Shown here in pieces: positions 53,478 through 63,205 of a DNA stretch of 64,000 nt. Below the pieces are notes generated by a model. That model worked only from the letters and a program-made list of their open reading frames with translations. It made no database searches and had not been told where the DNA came from. The stretch lies in assembly GCF_003051105.1 (NCBI RefSeq), contig NZ_QAOO01000008.1, positions 62,001 through 126,000 on the forward strand. The letters run 5' to 3'. The position numbers and the translations under genes are program-made. How positions within the stretch are numbered: the stretch's first letter is position 1; the number at the start of each line of letters is the position of its first letter. This DNA comes from Nitrosomonas nitrosa (GTDB lineage Bacteria; Pseudomonadota; Gammaproteobacteria; Burkholderiales; Nitrosomonadaceae).

Positions 53478-54518
53478 ATGTCGTATCAAATCATTATTAA
53501 GCCAAGCGAGCATACTTTCACTGTAGAGCCGGGTGAGACAGTATTAGAGGCTGCATTGCGGCAAGGGTTGTCACTTCCTTACGGTTGTCGTAACGGTTCG
53601 TGTGGTGCATGCAAGGGAAAAATCGTACAAGGTATTGTTAATTATGGCAGATATAATGAAGAAACGCTTACAAACACGGAAAAACAACAAGGCCTAGCAT
53701 TGTTTTGCTGTGCACAACCGTTGACCGATCTGATTATCGAGAGTCGTGAAGTGGACGCGATTAAGGATATCAAGATCAGGACAATGCCCAGTCGCGTACA
53801 AAAGCTCGAGCGCGTGGCGCCTGATGTGATGATTATTTATCTGAAATTACCTGCGAATGAGCGATTGCAGTTTCTTCCTGGTCAATATATCGATATTTTA
53901 TTGAAAGATGGCAAGAGGCGGAGTTTCTCGTTAGCAAATGCGCCTCATGACGACGAGTTTTTGCAAATTCACGCGCGAAATTACGCCGGTGGTGTGTTTT
54001 CGGAGCATGTTTTTTTGCATATGAAGGAGAAAGATATCCTTCGATTTGAAGGTCCTCTCGGCTCTTTTATCCTGCATGAAAACGACGCAGATTTACCGAT
54101 TATTTTTCTGGCAAGTGGGACTGGATTTGCCCCAATCAAGAGCATGCTCGAGCATATTTTTTATACAGAAAATACGCAGGAACGCCTACGAAAAATGACA
54201 TTGTATTGGGGTGTGCGGACTAAAGCAGATCTTTATCTCGAGGATTTAGCACGAGAGTGGGCGCGGCAGCATCATAACTTCACATTCATTCCGGTATTGT
54301 CAGATGCGCTTCCCACAGATAATTGGACAGGCAGAACGGGGTTAGTGCACCAGGCTGTACTTGAAGATTACGAAAGCTTGGTAGGCTATCATGTTTATGC
54401 CTGTGGTTCGCCACTCATGGTGAAAGCAGCCTACCAAGATTTTACGACCCTAAAAAATCTACCGGCTACTCATTTCTACTCAGATATTTTTGTACCTTCT
54501 GTCAGCGTATCTGTTTAG
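53478..54518 (+). CDS. Ferredoxin-NAD(P)H reductase, CDP-6-deoxyglucoseen-reductase-like
   Basis: A 346-residue protein with an N-terminal plant-type 2Fe-2S domain (CRNGSCGACKG, about residues 37-47, plus a later LFCCAQ cysteine), an FAD domain (RRSFSLANAP near 148) and an NAD domain (LASGTGFAPIKSML near 213). Such proteins pass electrons from NAD(P)H to an iron-sulfur partner. The AscD-like name refers to similarity; a deoxysugar role is not supported by neighbours. It ends 4 bases from hemY, convergent. Confidence 0.88.
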   Translation: MSYQIIIKPSEHTFTVEPGETVLEAALRQGLSLPYGCRNGSCGACKGKIVQGIVNYGRYNEETLTNTEKQQGLALFCCAQPLTDLIIESREVDAIKDIKIRTMPSRVQKLERVAPDVMIIYLKLPANERLQFLPGQYIDILLKDGKRRSFSLANAPHDDEFLQIHARNYAGGVFSEHVFLHMKEKDILRFEGPLGSFILHENDADLPIIFLASGTGFAPIKSMLEHIFYTENTQERLRKMTLYWGVRTKADLYLEDLAREWARQHHNFTFIPVLSDALPTDNWTGRTGLVHQAVLEDYESLVGYHVYACGSPLMVKAAYQDFTTLKNLPATHFYSDIFVPSVSVSV

Positions 54519-54522
54519 GGTT

Positions 54523-55689
54523 TTAAGCTTGTTGCTTTTTCAACGAAAACCCTAGCCCTTTATGGTAATGATCGGCTGCTTCATCATGTTTCTCTAATTT
54601 TTCAAATAATTGTGCCAGTGCGAGATGTGCGGCCCGGCTGGGTTCGATCGATAAACTTGCTTCCAAGTAATTCTGAGCTTTACCCCATAGTTCACAGTAG
54701 GTACATAATTTTCCGAGTGTAAGTAACAATTCGGCATTGTTAGGATGTCTTCTCAGCCATCCTTCTGCACGCTGAATTTGCCAGCTTACGCTACCATCCA
54801 GACATTTAGCATAAAGTGAAATAAGCTCGGAATCTAATTTCGAATCAATGCTTTGTTCAATGATTTTTTGAGCCATGGATACCTCGCCAAGCGCCATGTA
54901 CGCACGCGCAGCCGTTGCTGCTAACCGGCTATCCAGTTTTTCTGCTGGGGATAGGCTATTCCAGTATTTATTAAGCGATTCTAAGTGTGCCCCATTTTTC
55001 TTGATATTTTCTATATGTGCATGGTGCTTGATTTGCTCGATCGCCGCTCTATTAACGGAATGGCGCTTTTCGAGGATACTGGCTAATTCCAGGACAGCAT
55101 CCCAGTTTTGGGCTAATTGTTGTGCTTTTAATTCAAGTTGGAGCACTGAGGTACTTTGCAACCCCCCTTCTGAGTAAAGCGTTTGTAAGGCCTTCAGCGC
55201 TTCTTCGTAACGTTCCTCCTCGAGCAATAGCTCTGCTTGCGTAACGAGTCTTAGCTCCTTTTCTTCAGGGGCTTTTTGCTCTGAAATTGCGAGATAGTGG
55301 TCGCGTTGTGAATAATTTGCTTGTTTATGTGCAGAGCGCGCTGCAATGACAGCATTTATCGCGCTGATAGTAGAAGGGGAATTCGATTTCACTACAGAAG
55401 CCGCCGCCTTTTCCGCTTTATCAAAGCGTGCTTCGAAGAAAGCTTTGGTTGCAGTAAGCGTAGATTCATTAATTCTCTTCCGGTGTAAGCCAAATAGGTT
55501 TGCCAATAATCTTAGGAGGAGGTAGAAAAGAAAAAAAGCGGCAATCAAAACGATGATAAAAATATTTATCGTAAGCTCAATCTTGTAAGGTGGTACAACA
55601 AATAATACGGAGCCATGATCATATTGGGCGGCAATCACAACAGCTGCAGCCGCAGCAAATAGAGTTAACACCCAGAGTACTAATTTCAT
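54523..55689 (-). CDS. hemY: HemY, TPR membrane protein of the hem operon
   Basis: A 388-residue protein with two N-terminal membrane helices (about 5-22 and 40-65) and then TPR-like helical repeats to the end (KALQTLYSEG, AAHLALAQLFEKLEKHDEAADHYHKGL). This HemY is not the Gram-positive coproporphyrinogen oxidase; it is a scaffold of the hemCDXY operon in proteobacteria. It overlaps hemX by 4 bases. Confidence 0.9.
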   Translation of the reverse strand: MKLVLWVLTLFAAAAAVVIAAQYDHGSVLFVVPPYKIELTINIFIIVLIAAFFLFYLLLRLLANLFGLHRKRINESTLTATKAFFEARFDKAEKAAASVVKSNSPSTISAINAVIAARSAHKQANYSQRDHYLAISEQKAPEEKELRLVTQAELLLEEERYEEALKALQTLYSEGGLQSTSVLQLELKAQQLAQNWDAVLELASILEKRHSVNRAAIEQIKHHAHIENIKKNGAHLESLNKYWNSLSPAEKLDSRLAATAARAYMALGEVSMAQKIIEQSIDSKLDSELISLYAKCLDGSVSWQIQRAEGWLRRHPNNAELLLTLGKLCTYCELWGKAQNYLEASLSIEPSRAAHLALAQLFEKLEKHDEAADHYHKGLGFSLKKQQA

Positions 55690-56447
55690 TCATCCTCCCC
55701 ATCTAGTATAAGCCGATAATTGCGTGCCGAAAGTTTGGACAGCGCTTCGCCGATTGTATAACTGTGTAATTGATTTAACTCGTTTAGTATGTCGATGACT
55801 GACTCTGTTTGCTTGTCATAATGGCGATGTATCAAGTTTATCGCAAGCGCTAGATTTGTTTGAAAATTTGTTTGATCGTGAGTAAGCAGCGAATATTGTG
55901 CTAGACGTAATCTTAACTTGATGTTTTCACGGATGAGATCGCGTTGAGAAGGTGACAGCAATTCAATTGACGGATCATCGATTTTCTGAATTCGTATAAG
56001 CTGTTGAAGATCATGCCCTATTTCATTTATAAATTGATGCCAGCGATGACCTTGTGGTGATATGAGCTGTTCTAACGGAAAATTGACCTTAACCAAATGC
56101 GTATCCATCGCTAAGGGCAATGCATCAATCGACTCAATCAGATGTGAGAGTCGATCCGCCAATGCAAGATGATCCGGGGATATTACGTCCTTACTGAGCT
56201 TATCAAGCTGCCTTTGAGTTTCTTCGGCGGTCGTTAGCACTTCAGCGATGCGCTGGCGGGGCAGCTTGCCAAAGAAATCAACATTGTTCAGATATTCGGC
56301 CAGCGTTCGTTTTGTTTCAACGATATGGCCCTGTCTATCTGCCCATTGCCATGTATAAAAAGCAATAATGGTCAAAAAGATTAAAAGCAGGATGGTCACG
56401 CCTAAGTGTGACGTTTTTGGTGGAGCTGTTTGTGTTTCTCTATTCAT
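55686..56447 (-). CDS. hemX: HemX, membrane protein of the hem operon
   Basis: A 253-residue protein with one membrane helix at about 16-37 and then a long helical, coiled-coil-like region. It has none of the SAM-binding motifs of uroporphyrinogen methyltransferase although the family carries that name. It is the short version of HemX. It follows hemD by 19 bases and overlaps hemY by 4 bases. Confidence 0.87.
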   Translation of the reverse strand: MNRETQTAPPKTSHLGVTILLLIFLTIIAFYTWQWADRQGHIVETKRTLAEYLNNVDFFGKLPRQRIAEVLTTAEETQRQLDKLSKDVISPDHLALADRLSHLIESIDALPLAMDTHLVKVNFPLEQLISPQGHRWHQFINEIGHDLQQLIRIQKIDDPSIELLSPSQRDLIRENIKLRLRLAQYSLLTHDQTNFQTNLALAINLIHRHYDKQTESVIDILNELNQLHSYTIGEALSKLSARNYRLILDGEDE

Positions 56448-56466
56448 GATGTTCGAGAAGCCATTT

Positions 56467-57249
56467 TTAATTTTTAATTGATAAAAAATATTCCAGCAAC
56501 CCTTTCACTAAACCTTCATCTCCAGCCGCAGTTATATGCACATCTGTCAACCCAAGTTCTGTTGCGATATGCGCAATTCGTTCATGTGCAGTAAATAAAG
56601 GCGTCTTTTTTAGTAATTGTTGGCCAACTTCGCCTATCATGTCAAATAAATTATGCAAGCCTTCGCTACTTGTGATGGTAATTGCGTGCAAACCGTTATT
56701 TGCCCAGCTTTTCAGCAGTTGAGTCGGATCCGTTTTTGGCTTGCTGCGACGATAGCATTCGATATATTCCAGTTGGGCGCCACGTTCAATTAAGGTATCA
56801 CCCAGTAAGCGACGGCCATCGTTCCCTCGAAATATGACGATACGTTTATTGAGTACGTCTTGCAGAACCGGCTGCTCAAGTAGTGCTTCGCTGTCATTTC
56901 GGCCGGAAGGCACAATGATTTCATGGATGCCATATTGTCTTAGCTTGTTAGCGCTGCCTTCTCCTACCACGGCAATTTTCAGATGTGGTGGTATAGACCG
57001 GGTAGCCAGGATTAAACGCATGGCTTTGTCAACAGCGTTTGGACTGACAAAAATTGCTAAATCGAATTGATCGAGACGCTGAATCGCGCTCAGAAGAGGG
57101 TAAGGATCGTTGGTGTCAGCGATTTCTAACACCGGGAACAACACAGGATTCCCCCCCACTTGCTTGATTCTGTCAACTAGATGAGTTGCTTGGTGTGCCG
57201 GGCGAGTGACTAATATGGATAAACCTGCTAGCGGTTGCATTTCAGGCAT
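56467..57249 (-). CDS. hemD: Uroporphyrinogen-III synthase
   Basis: A 260-residue two-domain protein. SILVTRPAHQATHLVDRI at the start, FVSPNAVDKAM and VVGEGSANKLRQYG in the middle, and TITSSEGLHNLFDMIG near 193 are the family landmarks. It closes the tetrapyrrole ring with inversion of ring D. It lies 24 bases after hemC and 19 before hemX. Confidence 0.92.
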   Translation of the reverse strand: MPEMQPLAGLSILVTRPAHQATHLVDRIKQVGGNPVLFPVLEIADTNDPYPLLSAIQRLDQFDLAIFVSPNAVDKAMRLILATRSIPPHLKIAVVGEGSANKLRQYGIHEIIVPSGRNDSEALLEQPVLQDVLNKRIVIFRGNDGRRLLGDTLIERGAQLEYIECYRRSKPKTDPTQLLKSWANNGLHAITITSSEGLHNLFDMIGEVGQQLLKKTPLFTAHERIAHIATELGLTDVHITAAGDEGLVKGLLEYFLSIKN

Positions 57250-57273
57250 GAAATCATCTTTAGGTAATATTAT

Positions 57274-58212
57274 TTAGGCTAAAGCCGCCAAAATTTTATC
57301 CGCGCCTTGTGCTATTAGATTCTGGGCTAATTGCTGCCCAAGGGTTACACCAGCTTCCGGCTTGCCACATAATTCATCGCTTATCATGTTTGATCCATCG
57401 GGATTAGCGACAAAGCCGCGCAAAGTAAGCACACCGTCAGCAATTTCCGCATACCCACCCAGCGGAACTTGGCAGCTTCCTCCTAACATGCGGCTCATCG
57501 CGCGCTCCGCCTCAACACAATAAGCCGTTTCTGCGTGATGCAAGGGCTGCATCAGTAACGCTAGATCAGCCCGATCATCGCGACATTCGATGCCGAGTGC
57601 CCCTTGCCCCACAGCCGGCAAACTTAATTCAGGTTCAAGCAATGAAGTGATCCGGTAGGTCAATTCCAGGCGTTTTAATCCCGCCGCGGCGAGTATGATC
57701 GCGGCAAATTGTTCCTCATCCAGTTTCCTGAGCCGTGTTTGAACATTTCCACGTAAAGGTTTCACCTGTAAATGTGGGAAGCGGGCACGTAATTGCGATT
57801 CGCGCCGCAAGCTCGAGGTACCGACGACACTGCCCTTTGGAAGCGCTTCGAGATGGGCATATTGATTAGAAACAAAAGCGTCACGGGGATCTTCACGTTC
57901 GGTGATGGCTGCCAACCTGAAACCCGGCGGCATATTCATGGGCACATCTTTCATGGAATGAACGGCAATATCAGCGCGTCCATCTTCTAGCGCTTGCTCG
58001 AGTTCTTTGATGAATAATCCCTTTCCTCCTATTTTTGAGAGTGTGACATCAAGGATCTGATCGCCTTGGGTGGTCATGCCAAGTATGTTGATTTCGGTTT
58101 GCGGGTATAATTCACGTAATCGGTCCTTTATAAAATTGGCTTGCCACATGGCAAGCAGGCTTTCACGTGAAGCAATAGTAATTTTTGAAGGGGGTGTAAA
58201 TGAATTTGACAT
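57274..58212 (-). CDS. hemC: Hydroxymethylbilane synthase (porphobilinogen deaminase)
   Basis: A 312-residue enzyme. [15 protein letters not shown] is near the start, with DxxxxxxKDVP as [11 protein letters not shown] and [15 protein letters not shown]. The cofactor-binding cysteine is C247 in [13 protein letters not shown]. It joins four porphobilinogens. It heads the hemC-D-X-Y operon and is divergent from ppc with about 123 bases between. Confidence 0.96.
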   Translation of the reverse strand: MSNSFTPPSKITIASRESLLAMWQANFIKDRLRELYPQTEINILGMTTQGDQILDVTLSKIGGKGLFIKELEQALEDGRADIAVHSMKDVPMNMPPGFRLAAITEREDPRDAFVSNQYAHLEALPKGSVVGTSSLRRESQLRARFPHLQVKPLRGNVQTRLRKLDEEQFAAIILAAAGLKRLELTYRITSLLEPELSLPAVGQGALGIECRDDRADLALLMQPLHHAETAYCVEAERAMSRMLGGSCQVPLGGYAEIADGVLTLRGFVANPDGSNMISDELCGKPEAGVTLGQQLAQNLIAQGADKILAALA

Positions 58213-58335
58213 TGAGCTTAATTTGGAAAGAATAGAAAACTTTCAGATTCGCGCCATTTTAGCATGGTCATCTATCGTATGGATTGGAGCGTGTGTGAAA
58301 GATTTGATTTTTATAAGAAAGGGAGACGCATTGAG

Positions 58336-61131
58336 ATGAACGCTGATGCTGGCGTAAGCGATTATGCTGACAATAACGTGGGTGAGGAAAAAGACAAACC
58401 CCTACGCGAAGACATTCGTATGCTTGGACGCATGCTTGGAGATACGTTACGGGAGCACGAGGGCGAAGCAACGTTTGAGTTAGTCGAAACGATTCGCCAA
58501 ACAGCGGTCCGCTTTCGCCGGGAAAAAGACCCTAAGGCGCGGCAGGAGCTCGATGAAATTCTGAATCGGTTAAGTAACAAGGCAACTATTGCTGTCGTAA
58601 GGGCGTTCAGTTATTTTTCACTACTTTCCAATATTGCAGAAGATCTGCACCATAACCGCCGAAGGCGCGCTCATTTGCGCCAGGGCTCATCTCCACAACC
58701 AGGAAGCGTTACTCTGGCGTTGGAACGCGTGCTCGCAAGGGGTATCGATAGTGCAACCTTGGGGAATTTTTTTGCAAAAGCAATGGTGTCACCCGTATTG
58801 ACAGCGCATCCAACGGAAGTTCAGCGAAGGAGCATTTTGGATTGCCAGTTGACCATACAACGGCTATTGCAGGAGCGCGACCGCATTCAGTTGACACCGA
58901 ATGAAATGCGGCACAACGAGGAAGCAATGCGTGCTGCCATTCAGATTTTGTGGCAAACCCGTATGCTGCGATCAGTACGTCTTACCGTTCATGACGAGAT
59001 CGAGAATGGGCTAATTTATTATAGCTATACGTTTTTAAGCCAGGTGCCCTACGTTTATGCAAAGATCGAAGATTTGCTGGAGCGGCGCCTAGGCAAGGAC
59101 GCACCACGTGTTGCTTCTTTTTTGCGAATTGGAAGCTGGATAGGCAGCGATCGGGATGGTAACCCGTTCGTCACGCACCAAGTCATGTTGCACGCAGCGG
59201 AGCGGCATGCTGCGTTGGTTCTGGATTTTTATATGGATGAAATCAGCAAGATTGGACAGAATATGAGTCTTGCCGAACGATTAATCAGCGTGAGCGACGA
59301 ACTCGAGCAATTGGCGGCTTCTTCACCGGACATACCCGCGAGCCGTATAGATGAGCCCTATCGGCGTGCTTTTCTTGGTATGTATGCACGGCTCGCTGCA
59401 ACGAGTCAGCGGTTTGGGTTGACAGTGGTGCAGCGGTTGCAGGTCAGCCCTACGGAACCTTACGCAGACAGTGCGGAGTTTGTTCATGATCTCGATATCG
59501 TGATCAATTCGCTGAAGCAGCATCGCTCCCATTGGCTGGCAAAGGGTGCGTTGCGAAAATTGCGTCGTGCGGCTGATGTATTCGGATTCCACTTGGCGCC
59601 ATTGGATATGCGGCAGCATAGTCAAGTTCATGAACAGGTTGTCGCAGAGTTGTTTGCGAAAGGTACCCATCAAGACAATTATCTCGAGTTAACAGATGCT
59701 GAGCGAATAGAATGGTTGCTTGCAGAAATCAGTAGCTTAAGATTGCTGCATTCACCGTATTTGAGCTATACCGATACAGTGCAGAGTGAGTTGCGCATCC
59801 TGCACATGGCGGCAGAAATACAACGGCGTTTTGGTCATGCGGCGTTGCCGAATTACATTATTTCCATGACAACAAGTGTCGCCGATGTGCTGGAGGTTGC
59901 GTTACTCCTGAAAGAGGTCGGTTTGTTACATGCGGGCGAGAGCCCCCAGTTGGGTCTCAACATCATTCCATTGTTTGAGACGATCGAGGATTTGCGCAGC
60001 TGCAGCAAGATCATGGATGAATTGTTTTCACTACCCTATTATCGTAAGCTATTGAATTCAAGGGGTAATGTCCAGGAGGTCATGCTTGGCTATTCGGATA
60101 GCAATAAGGATGGTGGATTTCTGACTTCTAACTGGGAAATTTACAAAGCTGAAATCGAATTGACGAAAGTATTTGCTAAGCATAATGTTGAGCTGCGCTT
60201 GTTTCATGGACGAGGGGGTACCGTAGGGCGGGGCGGCGGACCAAGTTACCAGGCAATCATGGCGCAGCCACCAAAAAGCGTAAATGGGCAGATACGGTTG
60301 ACGGAACAAGGGGAAGTGGTAGCCAGTAAATATACCGATCCAGAAATTGGGCGACGTAATCTTGAAACATTGGTTGCAGCCACAATCGAAGCAACATTGC
60401 TGAGCCATGACGCTATCCAGGAAAATGCGCCTCGCTATTACCAAGTGATGGAGACCTTATCGTCCCATGCATTCGCTATTTACCGAGATCTGGTATACGA
60501 AACTCCGGGCTTCAAGCAGTTTTTTCAAGAGGCCACCCCGATTAGGGAAATCGCTGGATTGCATATTGGCAGCAGGCCATCTTCACGTAAACCTTCTGAT
60601 AAGATTGAAGACTTGCGCGCTATCCCATGGGTGTTCAGCTGGAGTCTCAATCGAACAATGCTTCCTGGCTGGTTTGGCTTTGGTTCGGCAGTTGAGGAAT
60701 TCGTTCAGCGAGATCAACAGAACGATAGATTGGCACTCTTGCAGGAAATGTATCTTAAGTGGCCATTCATGCAAGCGCTCTTGTCAAACATGGATATGGT
60801 GTTGGCTAAGACGGATATGGGCATTGCATCGCGCTATGCAGAGCTGGTTACCGACACGGCTTTGCGGGATGAGGTTTTTGGGCGCATCCATGCGGAATGG
60901 GAGCGGAGTGTAAAATGGTTGTTTGCAATTACTGGGCATAAAGAGCTCTTGCAGGAAAACCCGACCTTGTCACGCAGTATTCGTATTCGTTCACCCTATA
61001 TTGATCCGCTCAATCACTTGCAAATTGAGTTGCTGCGGCGTTATTGTGCAGGTGATGACGTTGAACAAGTGCACCGCTCTATCCATTTGACGATAAATGG
61101 CGTTGCAGCAGGACTTAGAAACAGCGGCTGA
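58336..61131 (+). CDS. ppc: Phosphoenolpyruvate carboxylase
   Basis: About 931 residues, usual for the bacterial enzyme. LTAHPTEVQRRS has the catalytic histidine, IGSWIGSDRDGNPFVT and GYSDSNKDGGFLTSNW the active-site loops, and FHGRGGTVGRGGGP the glycine-rich PEP loop. The C-terminal RNSG is the conserved end. It makes oxaloacetate from PEP and bicarbonate, refilling the citric acid cycle. The frame opens at 58264, but I chose ATG 58336 (MNADAG), which leaves room for the divergent hem promoter. Confidence 0.95.
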   Translation: MNADAGVSDYADNNVGEEKDKPLREDIRMLGRMLGDTLREHEGEATFELVETIRQTAVRFRREKDPKARQELDEILNRLSNKATIAVVRAFSYFSLLSNIAEDLHHNRRRRAHLRQGSSPQPGSVTLALERVLARGIDSATLGNFFAKAMVSPVLTAHPTEVQRRSILDCQLTIQRLLQERDRIQLTPNEMRHNEEAMRAAIQILWQTRMLRSVRLTVHDEIENGLIYYSYTFLSQVPYVYAKIEDLLERRLGKDAPRVASFLRIGSWIGSDRDGNPFVTHQVMLHAAERHAALVLDFYMDEISKIGQNMSLAERLISVSDELEQLAASSPDIPASRIDEPYRRAFLGMYARLAATSQRFGLTVVQRLQVSPTEPYADSAEFVHDLDIVINSLKQHRSHWLAKGALRKLRRAADVFGFHLAPLDMRQHSQVHEQVVAELFAKGTHQDNYLELTDAERIEWLLAEISSLRLLHSPYLSYTDTVQSELRILHMAAEIQRRFGHAALPNYIISMTTSVADVLEVALLLKEVGLLHAGESPQLGLNIIPLFETIEDLRSCSKIMDELFSLPYYRKLLNSRGNVQEVMLGYSDSNKDGGFLTSNWEIYKAEIELTKVFAKHNVELRLFHGRGGTVGRGGGPSYQAIMAQPPKSVNGQIRLTEQGEVVASKYTDPEIGRRNLETLVAATIEATLLSHDAIQENAPRYYQVMETLSSHAFAIYRDLVYETPGFKQFFQEATPIREIAGLHIGSRPSSRKPSDKIEDLRAIPWVFSWSLNRTMLPGWFGFGSAVEEFVQRDQQNDRLALLQEMYLKWPFMQALLSNMDMVLAKTDMGIASRYAELVTDTALRDEVFGRIHAEWERSVKWLFAITGHKELLQENPTLSRSIRIRSPYIDPLNHLQIELLRRYCAGDDVEQVHRSIHLTINGVAAGLRNSG

Positions 61132-61216
61132 TGCAGTAAGGCAAGCTGCGGGAATGACGACTGGATTTTTCTTGCAGCTTATTCCGAAGTAATCCATTCA
61201 GGAGGGTGGGGCCATC

Positions 61217-63199
61217 ATGCAATATCGTATTCCACAAGTCGATATCACTCGCTCCCGAGATCATGAATCATTGCCGTCTTCAGGCCGGCCGCCCTGGCTA
61301 CGATCCAGCAGGTTGTTGATTTTTATCGTTTCATTTTCAGCCTGTGCTTTGATCACGCTGATCTATGTGTTTGGCCGTTCCCCAGTCTATCAGAGTTATG
61401 CGACATTATTGACAGTAGCCAAAACCCCGATTGATCAGAGGAGTAGTGATGCGGATATCCAGCATGTCGCCATTCAGAAGCAAATTCTATTTGGCGCTGA
61501 ATTGCTGGCGGAAACGGCAAAACGTCTTCGATCCCTTCCTCGAGAAGATAAGGGAAGCCACATAGCCGTTGCCGATATACGCAATATACTTGATGTGAGA
61601 TCTGTGCCCGATACCAATTTGGTGGAGCTGGTTGCGGAAGGCCCCGATCCTGCTCTGCTTCCTGCACTCATCAATACTTGGATTGAGGTTTACCTTGAAG
61701 CGAGATCGGCGGAAATTGCCAGAACCATCGGTGTGACAGCCCAGATGCTACGAGAGGAGCTGGCGGAACTCACTGAAAAAATCAACTTAAAACGTGCTGA
61801 ACTGGAGCACTTCAGGGAAAAAAACCATATTGTCTCCATGGGGCGCGAAGAAAACGAAGCGTTGGCGCGATTGAGAGGACTCAATGACGCTTTGAACAAG
61901 GCAAGTGAAGAGGAAGTTAATACAAAAGCGAGACTTGACTCGATCAAACAAGCCATCGCGCGTGGCCAGACAGTTGTTCCCAGAGAGGATTCTCTAACAT
62001 TGAGCCAGCTTGAAAGGCGTGCTCAGGAGTTACGAGAAGAATTAGAAGAGCTGGATAGACGTTTTACACGTGAATACATGGCATTGACACCTTCTTTAAA
62101 GGTTATTCCAGAGAAACTGGCCAATCTACAAGCTGAAATTGAGCGTATGCGTAAAACCGGACAAGCCATTGTCGTTTCGGAGGCAGAGCAGGCTTATTCA
62201 GCCGCACGGCAGGCGACACAAGCTGTTCGGGAGCAGCTTGATGAACATCGAAGAAAAGCGGCTGAATTCACGGCGCGATTTGCCGAGCATGAGGCGCTGA
62301 AGAATGATCTGGAAGGGCTGGAGCAGCTTTTTCGAGAAACTCAAGAAAGATTGGTACAAATTGAGGCCCGCTATACCGGGAAATACCCTCAAGTCGATGT
62401 TGTTGAATGGGCCTTTTACCCTGATCATCCCATCTGGCCAAATTATTCGAGGGACGCACTTATTGCCCTTCTTAGCTCTTTGCTGTTTGGGCTTTTTTGC
62501 GTGTGGTTAGTTGAATTTTTAACCCGGAAAGAACGTGCAAAACTTGCAATTAACTTGTCAGGTATCCATGTGTACAGTAACGAGAAACTTGCCTCTGAGG
62601 CAATCGATCAACTGCCATTTTCACAGAGCGCACTGAATCAACCACCGCAATATGCGCTCAAGCAGTCACTGATAAAGGAAATGCCTGCTGAACAGATCGA
62701 CGTGCTGATTAAAGCTGCCAATAAAAAGGAGCAGCAACTGTTGGTATTGTTATTGAGCGGATTGACTTTACAAGAAATCGCAGCATTGCAAATCGAAAAT
62801 ATTGATCTTGAGAAGGCTATTGTGACCATTACTGGCACTTACCCTAGGCACATCCCATTACATCCATTGTTAAAAGCGAGTTTGCAAGAGTATGGGTTGG
62901 CACTCGTGAATCCATCCGGCGATACGCTTTCTCAAGATGACCTGGCAGCATTGTTGACGTGCGCGATTGTCGATGCAGGGTTACCTGTTACGGATGATAT
63001 CTCTGCTGCTTCCTTGCGGCATACCTACATTGCTTATCTTGTGAGACAGGGTGTACGCCTTTCGGAACTTGAGAAAATCGTCGGCTACGTTCCTCCGGCA
63101 GAATTATCGATCTTGAGCAAGTATGCGCCAGTTGGCCCGAAACGCGGCATTGACGAAATTGAACTGTTTTATCCGTTGGCCCCATCGCCTCAAGCGTGA
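61217..63199 (+). CDS. Wzz-like chain-length regulator fused to a degenerate tyrosine-recombinase-like domain
   Basis: A 660-residue protein with three parts. Membrane helix 1 (about 33-52) and helix 2 (about 414-434) flank a long periplasmic helical coiled coil (about 150-390; RAQELREELEELDRRFTREY), as in Wzz/GumC polysaccharide co-polymerases. After helix 2 comes a cytoplasmic part of about 225 residues. There, 495-640 resembles the catalytic half of a phage integrase: LLLSGLTLQEIAALQIENID, RHIPLHPLL, and SLRHTYIAYLVRQGVRLSELEKIVG. ArgII R601 with H602-T603 remains. The ArgI place is T517, the beta-hairpin lysine is missing, HisII is A598 and the His/Trp place is Y624; Y636 may be a remnant of the tyrosine. 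BY-kinase motifs are not seen. A strong AGGAGG ribosome site precedes the ATG. Confidence 0.78.
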   Translation: MQYRIPQVDITRSRDHESLPSSGRPPWLRSSRLLIFIVSFSACALITLIYVFGRSPVYQSYATLLTVAKTPIDQRSSDADIQHVAIQKQILFGAELLAETAKRLRSLPREDKGSHIAVADIRNILDVRSVPDTNLVELVAEGPDPALLPALINTWIEVYLEARSAEIARTIGVTAQMLREELAELTEKINLKRAELEHFREKNHIVSMGREENEALARLRGLNDALNKASEEEVNTKARLDSIKQAIARGQTVVPREDSLTLSQLERRAQELREELEELDRRFTREYMALTPSLKVIPEKLANLQAEIERMRKTGQAIVVSEAEQAYSAARQATQAVREQLDEHRRKAAEFTARFAEHEALKNDLEGLEQLFRETQERLVQIEARYTGKYPQVDVVEWAFYPDHPIWPNYSRDALIALLSSLLFGLFCVWLVEFLTRKERAKLAINLSGIHVYSNEKLASEAIDQLPFSQSALNQPPQYALKQSLIKEMPAEQIDVLIKAANKKEQQLLVLLLSGLTLQEIAALQIENIDLEKAIVTITGTYPRHIPLHPLLKASLQEYGLALVNPSGDTLSQDDLAALLTCAIVDAGLPVTDDISAASLRHTYIAYLVRQGVRLSELEKIVGYVPPAELSILSKYAPVGPKRGIDEIELFYPLAPSPQA

Positions 63200-63205
63200 G
63201 TGGAA

